NCBI GenBank assembly: GCA_963693305.1
Contig: OY855903.1
Span: 19,645,755-19,709,754, forward strand
Origin: Meandrina meandrites
Taxonomy: Eukaryota; Cnidaria; Anthozoa; Scleractinia; Meandrinidae
DNA length: 64,000 nt
Direction: 5' to 3'
The notes under the pieces are model-generated. The model searched no databases, was not told the DNA's origin, and saw only the letters and a program-made list of their open reading frames with translations. The position numbers and the translations under genes were made by a program. Position 1 is the stretch's first letter; each line of letters opens with the position of its first letter. Positions 12,601-23,130 of this stretch are shown here, piece by piece.

Positions 12601-15600
12601 TTGGCCAGCCCATCAGATTGATGCCATCTCCAAAGGACACAAGTAAGAAATGGAGAAGAGGTGTCTGCATTAAGAAGGTGGCCCCACGTTCCTACCTTGT
12701 AGAGGTTGGCGGGACGATATATCGAAGAAATCGCAAGTTTCTACGCAGTGCAAACGATAGTGTCTCTGAACCTGTTCAAGCAAACCCTGCCGCACAGGCA
12801 CCCGAGCCTCAACTGGACCCCCCTGTTTTAACTGCTTCACCACCACGGACCACGACTGACATACCAACGACTTCACCAGACGTTCACCATGCCGCGAGCA
12901 GTGGAGACCCAACTCCGTTCGAGGAAGAGCCTCCCCTAAATGTTCAAGAAAGCCCTCCTGTCCGGCCGCTCATGCAAATGACCCGCAGTGGAAGGATTAT
13001 CAAACCTCCATCTAAACTGAACATTTGAACACTACGGCAACTGATCTGGAACGGATCTGTGAACACTGAACACGCTTTAAACTCAGAAACATTTACTAAC
13101 CTACTAACTTTGTTTCAGTTAAGAAAAGGAAGATGTTACGATATGTGTTTTTAGACTTATTGTTGTAAGGGTTTCGGGATGCCCGTATTGTGCCCGCTGT
13201 AGGCCAGCGGTAAGTCGTTGTTAGCTCGCACGATCGGAGCTGCAATAACTGTATACTTCGTCGTACAATTAAAGAGTTTTGGCAACTATCAAACACTGTT
13301 ACACTTTGTAGAAGAGCTGTGAAGAAATGCATAGAGCGATAGTTGCACTTACCTGTGAAATGTTTCTCTTGAATCGCCATCATAGACCTTTTCTCGTCTA
13401 TGAAACGGAATGTTTCCTACAACTGAGGTAACTTTTCACAAATACTAAAAGGTATTTCTACTCCCCCCACAGGTGCCACCCTCCAATAACACCCACAATG
13501 CTGGCTTTTTGTCCTGTGTAAGAAGTTTTAAGTGCATTTTTCTCAAAACTCTTCTTTTGGATCGACTGACCTCATGGCAACATTTCTATTTTTTTTTACT
13601 TTTTCTTCCGTGAATAATCGGGGGGAGGGGAGTGGGGAGTGGGGTGGGGAAGGCGTCAATATTTCGGGCCCGAAATTTTCGTGGATTTTGAACAACACGA
13701 GAAAAAGTTCTCGGGAGTTTTACGGGCCATTTGACGGGCCCAAATCATTTTCGAGAACATTGAGAATCGCACGCTTACAATGAGCGACAAAAGTGTTGAG
13801 ACACTCCGCTCTTCTTGGGTACCTTAGACACATCTTACCTCTCACCTCTTCGATATTACCCCCCTCCCCCGGAAACAATGTTGGATTTGCTATCTGCAAG
13901 ACTTGCTTTGTTCCTGTACAACATTGAAAAGGGGGGAAGGGGGTGGTTCACAACCTACACGGCAGTTAAAGTGGAATAATGGAAATATCTGAATTGGCAC
14001 ACATTTTAACCAACTGTCTCAACTACTTTTGTCGCTCATTGTAGGCTTTAACTAAACCATATTTGATTTACGAAAGCTTAAAGGGCCTCAATGGGGTTAA
14101 CCGTCAGTCGTCATATTGCCTAAATTTAACTTTCAATCGTCAACTATCGTCAATTACCCGTTTTTGAAAAACGGGTAATTTTTACCGTTTACCAGCACCT
14201 ATTCAGTTATTAGCCGTCAAGACGCTTTCAAGGTCTTTCCGTCTCATGATTTTAACTGCTCATCTCCAACTTTTGGCTTTCAGAGAGTCGTTTTTTACTG
14301 GTAAAGCAGTTTCTATGCTTCCAAATATAATCGCTTGATGGTCGTCCCATTTGAAAGTATTTCCGGTTTCAAAATATTGATATTTTATTAACGCTGATAA
14401 AAATGGGTCTTGATTTCATTACTAAAAGACCAAATTAACCTCCAGAACACAAAAGCGAATATTAAAAATGCTCAAAAGTCAATATTACCTTCGGCCCGTT
14501 GAAGAAATTTCTTTTTGATAACCGTCAACCGTCAAAACAGCCCTACAATTTAACCTTCAACCGTCAGAGCAGCCACCCCATTGAGATCCTCCTCACGGGA
14601 CAGTGTCCCGGCTATCGGCCGCAAATTTTTTTATATCGCATTGCCAAATTTAAATGTCACACCAAATATACAATGGACCATTTGCAGCTAACGATCACGT
14701 GGTACAAAATAACACCTCAGAGGGCAAGCTACGCGCTGGCACATCCACAACATAGCGACTTCAACAAATCATGCTTGACTTTTCTTTGTTTCGAATGTCC
14801 TATAGCGGAGCTTACCCTCTAGCAAGGTGTTTTTTGTACCATGTGACCGTTAGTTGCAAAGGGCACGTTGAATGGGACAAAGGAATTCCAAATATTTTAG
14901 GGTAAAAGTACAGGGGGAAGGCAGCGGCCTAATGGTTAGCGCGCTGGACTCCGGATAGAACGGACCGGGTTTGAGCCCTGGCCAGGGTCATTGTGTTGTG
15001 TTCTTGGGCAAGACACTTTATTCTTATAGTGCTTCACTCTACCCAGGTGTAAAAATGGGTACCGGCAAAATAATGCTGAGAATAACCCTGCGATGGACTA
15101 CCATCACATTCAGGGGGGAGTAGAAATACTCCTAGTCGCTTCATGCTACGGACTGGCGGTATGGGCCACTTGGCTTGACGCAGACTTACCATTTACAGGA
15201 TTACAAGGATTTCCATTTAGGATTACAGTTCACCAAAAGTTATTTGTTTATACAGGATTTATGCCATATAATAATCATTAATATTTTCTTTAAAGTTGAT
15301 ATTTCTTTGCTTTTACCACTTTTTGGTGTTTTTTTTTATTGCAAAATAATAAGCAATTTTATAACAAGCTACAGGCCATACTTTAACCTTTTGGTCCGTT
15401 ATTTGTGTATACAGAATCACATCAGCCACCACTGTCAAATTCCAACCAAATTATACTACTATAAACTTAGCTTTAAAAAAAGCTGGCAGGTGAGCCTGTT
15501 ATGAATTAGGGTTCCGCGATGGATATTTTTCACCTTTGGGAACTGAAAGAATGTTCATGTTGTCTTGTAGGTGTTTCCATTTCGGATTGGAAAGCTAAAG

Positions 15601-16653
15601 AAGGAGAATGTGAGGGCAAGTGTGAAGGAGCTGGTGGACCGTTTGAAATCGTGAGAACATGTGAGCCAAAGGCTTCTAGCCAGTGCAAGAACGTAACACT
15701 CACAGACACGTCAGAAGACTGTGTGAAGTACTGCCCTTCAAACGCTGGTAGGATGGAGTATATATTATACTTAATTCCCGGGCGGGGGAACTCCCATAAA
15801 TTTCGGATAGGGGTGTGACGCGAACGTTCTTAAAGTGTATATGACATGAAAAATATTTTCTGCTTATTTGAAAGGCCTTTCGAAATACAGAAAAATGGCG
15901 TTTTTCTTTTCGAAATATCTTTTTTCGTTTCAGAGATATTGTCATTTTTGTATTATGCAAATTAATAAGTGATGACGTCATAAGATTTGCAACTAAAAAT
16001 GATAAAACACTGAATAAAAAATCTCTTGAAATATTAAAGCAGTGTTCTTGAAACTTGGCAACACAAATGTGCATCACAAAAGGAACAAAATGACACCCTT
16101 AGGGCTGTTGCCATGATAAAGAAAACGAAAATTGATACCCTTTTTAATGCCCAAACCCGAAAAATGACACCCTATTCAAGGGGAGGAGAAGCATTGTGTG
16201 ACGACTCAAAAAACGGTTAACCGCGCACGGCAAAGCTCAAATATTTATAAAATCGCTTTGCTAATACTTGAACGGATAGTTTAGCTTTAACAGACCATTT
16301 TTGTTTTCGTTTTGGTGGGCGTTTATTTTAGCTACAGTGATCTTTGGGTGTAGTGTTGTTACATTAGGGTTATTACGTACTACACTTACGGTTGGTCAGG
16401 TTATTAGATTTAGCGTTAACTTTTATTACATTTACAGTCAGGAAAGTTATTACATTTAGCGTTGATTTTCATTACATTTGCTGTTAGTATTACATATATT
16501 TAGCGTTGTTATTACATTTAGCGGTAATACAGAAGAACCTCATTACATGGACCAAAATAATCATCTCTGTCTTGTTTTTTTTCATTTTCAGTAAAAATTG
16601 CAGTTTCTACTCTCATCTTGGCAATAGGGATGTTCCTTTCTAGTTTCAGGTAA
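3396..16653 (+). CDS. Gene 1: DOMON / mucin-like stalk / TSP1-like surface protein
   Basis: Six exons join in frame: 3396-3622, 4333-4479, 4901-5021, 8224-8667, 15571-15747 and 16592-16653 (stop TAA 16651-16653). All internal junctions have AG/GT borders and matching phase. Domain order: DOMON (about 165 residues), Ser/Thr/Ala/Gly repeat stalk (about 147), a six-Cys module resembling a thrombospondin type-1 repeat (about 58), and a hydrophobic tail ending in FLSSFR-stop. DOMON domains are known to bind haem or sugars in secreted and membrane redox proteins; no catalytic partner domain (Cu-monooxygenase, cytochrome b561) is present here. A cell-surface, possibly GPI-anchored protein is the inference. 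The first exon needs one upstream nucleotide (phase 1), as in gene 2, but no signal exon was found in 1-3395. A gypsy element and a SINE lie in the 6.9 kb intron before exon 5. Gene 2 is its paralogue. Confidence 0.8.
4333..4479 (+). CDS. Gene 1 exon: DOMON middle part
   Basis: 49 codons, phase 0 to 0, acceptor CTCCTTATCAG, donor CAG/GTAGGA. It carries QDWTVVNCTEENGRTIIVIC and RAKNTSDANDTAVQ, matching the DOMON pattern of QDW...E..G.T...R...T.D. Paralogue of 39593-39739. Confidence 0.87.
4901..5021 (+). CDS. Gene 1 exon: DOMON C-terminal part
   Basis: Acceptor GGTTCCACAG, donor CAG/GTAAGA, phase 0 in and 1 out. It encodes MPIYIIWAYHDTNDT and then GFPQDIGMGSRMGYN, the terminal DOMON strand with the usual IWAYH-type motif. 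Paralogue of 40153-40273. Confidence 0.86.
5711..5762. repeat. Perfect 25-bp inverted repeat, 2-nt loop
   Basis: CATAACACATGAACTACGCA... and its exact reverse complement follow each other with only TG between. The stem is perfect over 25 bp. It lies in the intron after the gene 1 DOMON exons and would form a strong cruciform or RNA hairpin. Confidence 0.9.
6270..6810. repeat. Dispersed repeat, tandem partial copies
   Basis: Two diverged copies of a unit containing GGTTCCTTTTCTC, GGATCTCGAAA-like and CTTTTCTCA...CCTGTAA motifs, about 300 bp apart. A third relative is at 37555-37870, which also shares TATGATCAAACCGAACT with 6568-6590. No credible ORF; unidentified interspersed repeat. Confidence 0.55.
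7172..7705 (+). mobile_element. Penelope-like retroelement 3' fragment
   Basis: The fragment contains the C-terminal end of a reverse transcriptase/GIY-YIG ORF (7214-7456) followed by a 3' tail. The last ~38 bp (7668-7705, ending TTTCGTGTTTTTTAAAATAG) recurs inverted at 7174-7210, immediately before the coding remnant. Flanking inverted pieces of the terminal repeat are typical of Penelope-like elements. The tail contains CTGA-A-GA, a GGCA/TGCC stem and CGAAAC, resembling a decayed type-I hammerhead ribozyme, which is known from this group. The copy is 5'-truncated and dead. Confidence 0.6.
7214..7456 (+). pseudogene. Penelope-like ORF C-terminus, one in-frame stop
   Basis: Reading from 7214, the frame encodes TRIKEHTLTDKNS, an in-frame TAA at 7268-7270, then KILDSAKTVYFLKLKETFYI and LKPDLNTQVQHVN before the natural stop at 7454-7456. 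The LDSA...LK.KE...I..LKP.LN..V.H pattern is the usual end of Penelope-like ORFs. The single stop and the missing upstream domains make it a pseudogene. Confidence 0.6.
8224..8667 (+). CDS. Gene 1 exon: Ser/Thr/Ala/Gly repeat stalk (VNTR)
   Basis: Phase 1-1 exon (acceptor ATGAATTTAG, donor TGTAG/GTGAGT) encoding a low-complexity stalk. Residues are mostly T, S, A and G, with about eight copies of a 9-residue unit GGATTSSAA (27 bp). Clustered Ser/Thr suggests dense O-glycosylation. The first residues (AETTTT) and the flanking introns match the gene 2 stalk exon 42179-42733, but the repeat unit does not. A long minus-strand frame over the same bases is a shadow. Confidence 0.85.
8925..9070 (+). 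repeat. Left LTR of gypsy element 1
   Basis: 146 bp, TGTTACGATATG...CACTGTTACA. It lacks a 24-bp stretch that the right LTR carries near 13225 and has a few substitutions against it, so the element is not very recent. Confidence 0.92.
9217..9919 (+). pseudogene. Gypsy 1 gag (frameshifted)
   Basis: Begins at ATG 9217 after the primer-binding region. The first frame runs to 9489; the frame then shifts near 9475 and continues from about 9487 to a stop at 9917-9919, which falls inside the first zinc knuckle (CIYCGG). The second knuckle, CRKCGKPNHFSSVC (CX2CX4HX4C), continues in the pol frame from about 9960. Middle residues such as LIKLRQLSEPCQFGT are typical gypsy capsid-region sequence. Confidence 0.8.
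9998..12370 (+). pseudogene. Gypsy 1 pol: protease, truncated RT, RNase H, integrase
   Basis: A 790-residue open frame. Protease has DTGATCN near 10171. RT begins normally and reaches LRLCIDPKDL, then jumps to the EALQDHDRNLIALLE thumb region near 10745; the palm with the catalytic aspartates is absent (gypsy 2 has about 110 residues there). RNase H follows (CDSSDTGMGA near 11190), then an integrase zinc-binding region (HASHQ...CSLCAEYQ, about 11870-11990) and the DDE core up to VEAAVK near 12335, where a frameshift ends the frame. Cannot supply its own RT. Confidence 0.9.
12423..13028 (+). pseudogene. Gypsy 1 integrase C-terminal part (shifted frame)
   Basis: Continuation of integrase one frame over: SPVQRLMSKRTKTTLPV is the conserved region just after the catalytic core in gypsy integrases, followed by a basic stretch, the RMPSPKD-like segment and a Pro-rich end. 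It ends shortly before the polypurine tract and right LTR. Confidence 0.82.
13134..13303 (+). repeat. Right LTR of gypsy element 1
   Basis: 170 bp, the same ends as the left LTR plus a 24-bp insertion containing CTCGCACGATCGGAGCTG. It is followed directly by the target duplication CTTTG. Confidence 0.92.
13309..14660. other. Gene 1 intron, repeat-rich, no gene
   Basis: Non-coding. It contains a G-rich run near 13620, CCCC-rich tracts, copies of a CCGTCA/CGTCAA motif around 14100-14570, and a perfect hairpin at 14154-14180 (ATTACCCGTTTTT and complement). The open frames here look like chance. Confidence 0.55.
14665..14875. mobile_element. Hairpin MITE-like element
   Basis: ATTTGCAGCTAACGATCACG with GTGGTACAAAATAACACCT on the left pairs with AGGTGTTTTTTGTACCATGT and GACCGTTAGTTGCAAA on the right, with about 45-bp arms and a loop of ~115 bp. 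The CACGTGGTAC-type ends and lack of an ORF suggest a non-autonomous DNA element. Confidence 0.6.
14912..15190 (+). mobile_element. tRNA-derived SINE (copy C)
   Basis: The head is tRNA-like, with an A-box-like GCCTAATGGTTAGCG and a B-box-like GGGTTTGAGCC. The body has TTGGGCAAGACACTTTA, ATGGGTACCGGCAAA and TCCTAGTCGCTTCATGCTA. It is the same family as 41667-42052 and 58478-58625. It lies in the gene 1 intron just upstream of the TSP1-like exon. Confidence 0.8.
15571..15747 (+). CDS. Gene 1 exon: TSP1-like Cys-rich module
   Basis: Phase 1-1 exon (acceptor TTGTCTTGTAG, donor GCTG/GTAGGA). It encodes ISDWKAKEGECEGKCEGAGG, IVRTCEP, QCKN and DCVKYCPSN: Trp then six cysteines with the spacing style of a thrombospondin type-1 repeat, though one WxxW position and the usual Arg ladder are weak. 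It is the counterpart of the two gene 2 Cys modules. Confidence 0.72.
15748..16591. other. Gene 1 last intron with short tandem motif
   Basis: Non-coding. Around 16360-16530 a motif TTATTACATTTAGCGTTG recurs about five times with variation at roughly 30-60 bp spacing, a degenerate tandem repeat. Nothing else recognised. Confidence 0.55.
16592..16653 (+). CDS. Gene 1 last exon: hydrophobic C-terminal tail
   Basis: Acceptor TTCATTTTCAG; the first two bases complete a Val codon and the frame reads KIAVSTLILAIGMFLSSFR then TAA. About 17 hydrophobic residues directly at the C-terminus, preceded by a small-residue PSNA stretch, fit a GPI-attachment signal; a short membrane anchor is the alternative. 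No canonical AATAAA lies close downstream. Confidence 0.75.
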
Positions 16654-18218
16654 ATTAAGTCTTTTCTTCATTTTTATACAGTAAGCCTTGTGACGCCTGG
16701 CGAAATCAGTACATAGCATCTTCAGTAGGTCTCTGAGGGGTTATTTAATTTTATATCGACCAATTTGAAGCAACACATATTTTAAAGCGTATTTTAAATT
16801 AGCCACACATTTTGAATTCGTAAAAGAAAGCAGTTGCTGTTATATTCTAATTCGCTCCCCGCTCAACCGAATATAAAACATTTATCATGTAATAGGCAAC
16901 CACTTTTCGGGTGTGTCAACACGAGCCGTGAACGACCCTCTTTATTATGTCTTACAATCATAAATACATAAATTTCATAAACAATCTATGCTGAAAATAA
17001 TGAAAAACTAACAGTACAGCCGAATAACAACTATATAAAGTTAACAAAAATCGGAACATCTGCTAGTACAATATAAATATAATAACAAGGTAAGCCAAAA
17101 CTCGAAAACGCTTATCAACCTAAAGTCATTGGGTATTTAATTTAGAGGGCGAACTGATGCGGTCGTATGACTCGAATGAATATAAATGGAGACAGCACAA
17201 TATATATATATACCGACACCCCGCTAATGAGGCATTGTGCAAAATGCCACATAACACCCCCGAGACGCGGTTACGTAACCCATGATAAATTCATTTATAC
17301 TGAATGCAAAGTTGAGTTGGAAAAGAAAATTGCAAATTATACTCGTCACCTCTCTGCATGGCAACTGATGCTGTAATTAATTATTTTGAACCAGAAAAAT
17401 TAAATTAAATTTGACTGTATAACGAGAATGCGATAAAGATTGTTGAATAATTTCAAATAAAAATTAACACTCGCCCATTTTTTTTTTATTTCGCTTCTAG
17501 TTTCCACTGAGCAACGACTGAGTGCTGAATGGCTTGGATTATTTTTCCCGAGACCATCGAAATAATCTCTTTTGTGGAATGGTGGATCCAGTAACACGAA
17601 CCCTCCAGCAAGCCTGTTGCTTTAATTTACATCACGTTTAAATAAAGGATCTTGTTGTTGTTGTTGTTGTTGTAGTAGTACGAGATACAATAGTTTTGAC
17701 CATTTCCCCATAAGAAATTTATGCATATCGTTTTCCACACCATAGCAATACATTTTATATCGTACTTAGTAAAAGCAAACGCATCTTCGCCGTACTTACA
17801 ATACAACGTTAATCGCGACAATAGAACAACACCGACTATTAATGAAGTTAAAGTAAACTAGATCAGTTGATTATATCTAAGTGAAACGTATGTGAATCGT
17901 TTCAGCGTAAATTCATCCGTTGGTCTAGATGAGGTTGGATTACTTGACGTTTCGGGACGGCATTTGGGCGACTTTGTATGTTAACGGTCCAAAAATGCAC
18001 TAATTTTGTCAGTTTATGGAACTCTGACTGACAAACCATGCAATGAACTCTTTGCTAACAGTTATAAATTTGCCACAGCTGTAATTGAAACTTTGCACTT
18101 AAATATGACATCCGTACTCAGATACTTCCGCATTGAGACGTTGCTAACTTAAGCTTAAAACACATTTTTGCATTTTTACTTAGTTCTTTAACAATGATTG
18201 GCCTAGAAATGTGGATGT
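16654..18218. other. Intergenic, no gene recognised
   Basis: AT-rich. It contains a GTT microsatellite (about 17650-17685) beside a TTTAAATAAAGGATC stretch. This is the region between the end of gene 1 and the left end of the giant inverted repeat. Confidence 0.5.
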
Positions 18219-21200
18219 GGGGTTTATCTAATTCTGGAGTGTTTTTTTATTTCTGGAGTGACATTTTTCACGATTGTTTGCCGTAAAACACGTCCTTTGG
18301 CCTTATTAATCGTGAAAGGTGACACTTTGCAGTTATTTATCGTGAAACGCGTCTGTTACGATTAATAATCTTGTAACTTGCGCTTAATAATCTTAAAATC
18401 CACGATTAATAACTACATTTGACAGAATGTACACTTAATAATCGTAAATTTCAAGATTAATAATCGCGTGTCACGCCAAACGTCCTTATTTATCGTGGTT
18501 GCCTATTTCCCGTCAAGAGGATGATTCAAAGCCAAATCTCACTTGACCGGCCGCCATTACGAAAAAATATTCAAACTCAAGATATACTCAGCACGGGGCT
18601 TGCTGTGAAGTAAATGTAACTGAGCCGCACTTTTGGTCCAACAAACGTTTCATAGAGCAAATATTTTAATCTAATAAGTGCTTTCACGAACGATATTTTC
18701 TTTGTCTTTCGCTCTTCTACGAGTAAAACGCGAGACGGTGCGAATAGTCAAACAACAGACGATTTCAGCCGGTACGAATGTAAACTTAACTTCAAGAATT
18801 CACTTAAAAGACACTTTTATTCTTTAAACACTCAACGAAAAAGAAAGAAAACAAGAGAAATTGGGTTCAATTTATTCCAGCCCGTATTATAGAGCGACAT
18901 TTTTCTAGGAATTTTTCTTTACTCTGTTTACTCGGTAGCGGTGCAAACCAGCTAAAACAGCGCTCGCTCGTCGGGAACAGAACGGTCGCCGAAAAATTGC
19001 AGCCCCGGGCGGATCTCTTAAGTTGTTTGTTCTTCAAGAACGCTGTGAAAAAGTTCTTTTACACTGTAATTCGAAAAGCGTTGAAGGGGGGACATAAAAA
19101 GTAATTGCTTTCCGAAACTGAAATTCATTCGAGCCCGTGTTTGCGAACCATATTCCTGCATCAGATTTCACGACTATGTAAACAACACGATCGATGCGAA
19201 TTTTCAAGCGTAAAGTTAATTAATTTAGCTCTATTTAGGGCCTTAATTCGAAACGCATCCACGGGAAAAATGGCCAACCGTTTTCCAAAATTCGACTTCT
19301 ACAAAATTAATTCAAACCTAAGCTTTATGCTGATATCTACGCGGCATGTATATTTTTGACAGTCACGTCCACGGCAAACTCCGCGTCGTAACGGCAATCG
19401 ATAAAACATGATAAGAGATCTTCAAATCAGACTGTTTTCTATCGACAAAAACCTAGTAGATAACTTCAATAAGGACGCTACAATTTATCGGCGGGAGCTG
19501 AGGGCTTTCCTATTTATTTTTATTTTAATACATATACGCCGCCCCCGCCGAAAAACATAACCGATGAAATCTGAGAACACTTCTAATTCACTCGATTCGA
19601 CACACAATTTAACAAAGTGAAAGATTATTCACCGGCCCTTTCGCGATGACACTTGTAGGTCTTTAAAAATATATACTTCCAGTGGAAAAGTTAAATAGTA
19701 TATCGTGATGAAAAGGCCATAACCTCTTGGAATAAAGAGTATTCACTGAAAGGGTTTTGCACGATTCAAATTTGATTTTGGGCGATCTTATTTACAAAGC
19801 GATGCGACGTCACGCAAAAAGTCCGACTGAAACCAGCGTCTTCCAAAAGAGGAAAGTTTATCTTGTTAATGATGCTTTCTAAAAATATAGCCGAGCAAAA
19901 GTACGTCAGATTTCCTTTGCAGAACTGTTTTATACTTAAGATACTATGCTGTCTTTACTCGTACCAAATAAACTGTCTTAACTGTGCAATGCGGTTTATT
20001 CGAAAGCTAGTGTTTTGGACGAGTTTATATTCAAACTCGTGGCGAGTTTCTTTTAGGCTAAAACTGTTAACCTACTAGCCACATAACTCTTGAAACGTTC
20101 AAAATGTTTCGAATGATCGTTTTCTCGCACAGACACAGAGCAACTGAATTATCTGAGAGTCTGAATTTTCGATCGCGCCAAAATTGCGTTTTACGCGGGA
20201 AAAAAGTCAATCGGTTTTATGCAGCTAGATTAAACACGGCAATGAAAACACTACTGTTTAATTAATTTCAATCTGAACTTGTTTTAATTGAATGCAATGT
20301 TAGTGAATGAAGTCGTGGAACAAACATTAGCTCACCTCTTTGCTTTTGGCGTTTCATGACTTTTAAGGACAACGCCAGGGCCATGATATAGTATGCGTCT
20401 TCGAGTCATCACAAATTCATGAAGCTGGGTCTAAATATTGGTTTGAAGTAGTCTTTCCCTTTGAATATTCGATCTTTAAATGCCATCGGTGGTTTGAACA
20501 TGCAACTACAAGTGATCTGATTTCATTTAGTAATATAAACTTCTTCGGTTTGTTGCGTAGAAGAATTTGCAGTCATCTGATGATAAAATACTTGCTTGCA
20601 AAACAGAACGAGTGGAATGTTTTCAGCCATCATGGTGTAAAACTTCATGTTTGTTTCCTGACCCATCTGTGGTGTATTTATTAAGCGGGTGAACCACATG
20701 TTGATTTCATTCGTTGTCTCGCATTGCAGCCTTCCGCTCAAAAAATGATGAATAAGTCATTGACTGGCTGTGGTGAGTGGCCCTGTGAATAGATCTTGAT
20801 AGTCCGACTTTTTTAAATTTAGTGGACACTAATTCTTCATGTAAATCAGTCTTCAAAGATATTAAAGAACGTTTTCACGAACTCCTCCGCCGCCGTGTTC
20901 ACGACAAACTTACAGAGCTTCTCAAACGGTCAAATACAGAAGCACATGGTTTGGTAAGGGGGCGTCCACGGTGACCAATCACCAGGCTCACTGTCAAACT
21001 GTGTCCAATCACAGGCGTGAATTTGACCTACCTGTCAAAACACACGATGTTCAAAAATTCTTATGAATGCAGAGTTCCTCACCGTGAAGTTTTGTTATTC
21101 TTTGTTGTTGTTCTATCTTGAAGTTTTTCTTTTACCTATTCACGAATAGTTTACAATCTTGTCGGATTTGGCTATAGGTAGCATTCAAGCCATCTCGCGT

Positions 21201-21240
21201 CGCTTGATAGGATATTCATTCATGATTCTAAATTCCACAC
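18219..21240 (+). repeat. Left arm of the giant inverted repeat
   Basis: About 3 kb. The outer ~280 bp are crowded with TTATTAATCGTG, TTATTTATCGTG and ACGATTAATAATC variants. Inward lies AT-rich unique-looking sequence, then a junction GCATTCAAGCCATCTCGCGT where the satellite starts. It includes the mirrored small ORF 20523-20741. A frame at 19105-19359 has its mirror broken by a one-base indel in the right arm (26295-26501), which argues against coding constraint there. Confidence 0.87.
20523..20741 (-). other. Small mirrored open frame, left arm
   Basis: A 72-codon open frame, of which 58 codons follow the first ATG (20699). Its translation (containing MWFTRLINTPQMGQETNMKF) is identical to that of 24878-25096 in the opposite arm. 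No family recognised. With arms this similar, identity over 220 bp may be chance, so coding status is uncertain. Confidence 0.3.
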
Positions 21241-23130
21241 GCACTCAAGCCGTCTTGTGTTCCTTTATGAGATTTTCAATCACGATTATTAATTGTGAAT
21301 TCATTCCACTCGAGTTCTAGCCGTCTTGTGTTCCTTTATGAGATTTTAAGTCACGATTGTTAATCGTGAATTCATTCCATTCGCATTCAAGCGCATTCAA
21401 GCCGTCTCGCGTGACTTGATAGGATGTTCCGTAACGATTATTAATCGTGAATTCATTCCATTCGAATTTAAGCCGTCTTGTGTTCCTTTATGAGATTTTC
21501 AGTCACGATTATTAATCGTGAATTCATTCCACTCGCATTCAAGCGCATTCAAGCCGTCTCGCGTGGCTTCATAGGATGTTCCGTAACGATTTTTAATCGT
21601 GAATTCATTCCACTCGAATTCAAGCCGTGTTGTGTTCCTTTATGAGATTTTCAGTCAGGATTATTAATTGCGAATTCACTCCATTCGCATTAAAGCGCAT
21701 TCAAGCCGTCTCGCGTGGTTTGATAGGATGTTCCATAACGATTATTAATCGTGAATTCATTCCACTCGAATTCAAGCAGTGTTGTGTTCCTTTATGAGAT
21801 TTTCAGTCACGATTATTAATCGTGAATTCATTCCATTCGCATTCAAGCGCATTCAAGGCGTCCCGCGTGGCTTGATAGGATGTTCCGTAACGATTATTAA
21901 TCGTGAATTCATTCCACTCGAATTCAACCCGTGTTGTGTTCCTTTATGAGGTTATCAGTCACGATTATTAATAGGGAATTCATTCCATTCGCATTCAAGC
22001 CGTCTCCCGTGGCTTGATAGGATGTTCCGTAACCATTTTTAATCGTGAATTCAATCCACTCGAATTCAAGCCATCTTGTGTTCCTTTATGAGATTTTCAG
22101 TCACGATTATTAATGGTGAATTCACTCCATTCGCATTAAAGCGCATTCAACCCTCTCGCGTGGTTTGATAGGATGTTCCATAACGATTATTAATCGTGAA
22201 TTCATTCAACTCGAATTCAAGCCGTGTTGTGTTCCTTTATGAGATTTTCAGTCACGATTATTAATCGTGAATTCATTCCATTCGCATTCAAGCCGTCTCG
22301 CGTGGCTTGATAGGATGTTCCGTAACGATTTTTAATCGTGAATTCATTCCACTCGAATTCAAGCCATCTTGTGTTCCTTTATGAGATTTTCAGTCACGAT
22401 TATTAATGGTGAATTCACTCCATTCGCATTAAAGCGCATTCAACCCTCTCGCGTGGTTTGATAGGATGTTCCATAATGATTATTAATCGTGAATTCATTC
22501 CACTCGAATTCAAGCCGTGTTGTGTTCCTTTATGAGATTTTCAGTCACGATTGTTAATCGTGAATTCATTCCATTCGCATTCAAGCCGTCTCGCGTGGCT
22601 TGATAGGATGTTCCGAAACAATTTTTAATCGTGAATTCATTCCACTCGAATTCAAGCCATCTTGTGTTCCTTTATGAGATTTTCAGTCACGATTATTAAT
22701 GGTGAATTCACTCCATTCGCATTAAAGCGCATTCAACCCTCTCGCGTGGTTTGATAGGATGTTCCATAATGATTATTAATCGTGAATTCATTCCACTCGA
22801 ATTCAAGCCGTGTTGTGTTCCTTTATGAGATTTTCAGTCACGATTATTAATCGTGAATTCATTCCATTCGTATTCAAGCCCATTCAAGCCGTCTCACGTG
22901 GCTTCATAGGATGTTTCGTAACGATTATTAATCGTGAATTCATTCCACTCGAATTTAAGCCGTGTTGTGTTCCTTTATGAGATTTTCAGTCACGATTATT
23001 AATAGTGAATTCACTCAATTCGCATTCAAGCCGTCTCGCCTGGTTTGATAAGATATTCCGTAACGATTGTTAATCAAAAAATTCATTCTTCTCGCATTGA
23101 AGCCGACTTCTGTTCCTTTATGAGATTTTC
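21240..23130 (+). repeat. Satellite core, left-oriented half (71-bp alternating units)
   Basis: Tandem ~71-bp units of two alternating kinds. Type A has CAAGCCGTGTTGTGTTCCTT then ATGAGATTTTCAGT; type B has CAAGCCGTCTCGCGTGGCTT then GATAGGATGTTCCGTAA. Both end in the palindrome ACGATTATTAATCGTGAATT. A+B dimers of ~142 bp form a higher-order period, with optional 10-bp GCGCATTCAA insertions. Confidence 0.9.

Larger units (their letters stand above)
8925..13303 (+). mobile_element. Ty3/gypsy LTR retrotransposon 1 (defective)
   Basis: Complete outline: short LTRs (8925-9070 and 13134-13303, both TG...CA), 5-bp target duplication CTTTG (8920-8924 and 13304-13308), primer-binding-type TGGTGTCAGAAGTGG directly after the left LTR, and purine tract AAGAAAAGGAAGA before the right LTR. 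The internal part encodes gag with CCHC knuckles, protease, RT/RNase H and integrase, in gypsy order. It is defective: gag has a frameshift and a stop, most of the RT core is deleted, and there is a frameshift in integrase. It sits in the intron between the stalk and TSP1-like exons of gene 1, same strand. Confidence 0.93.
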
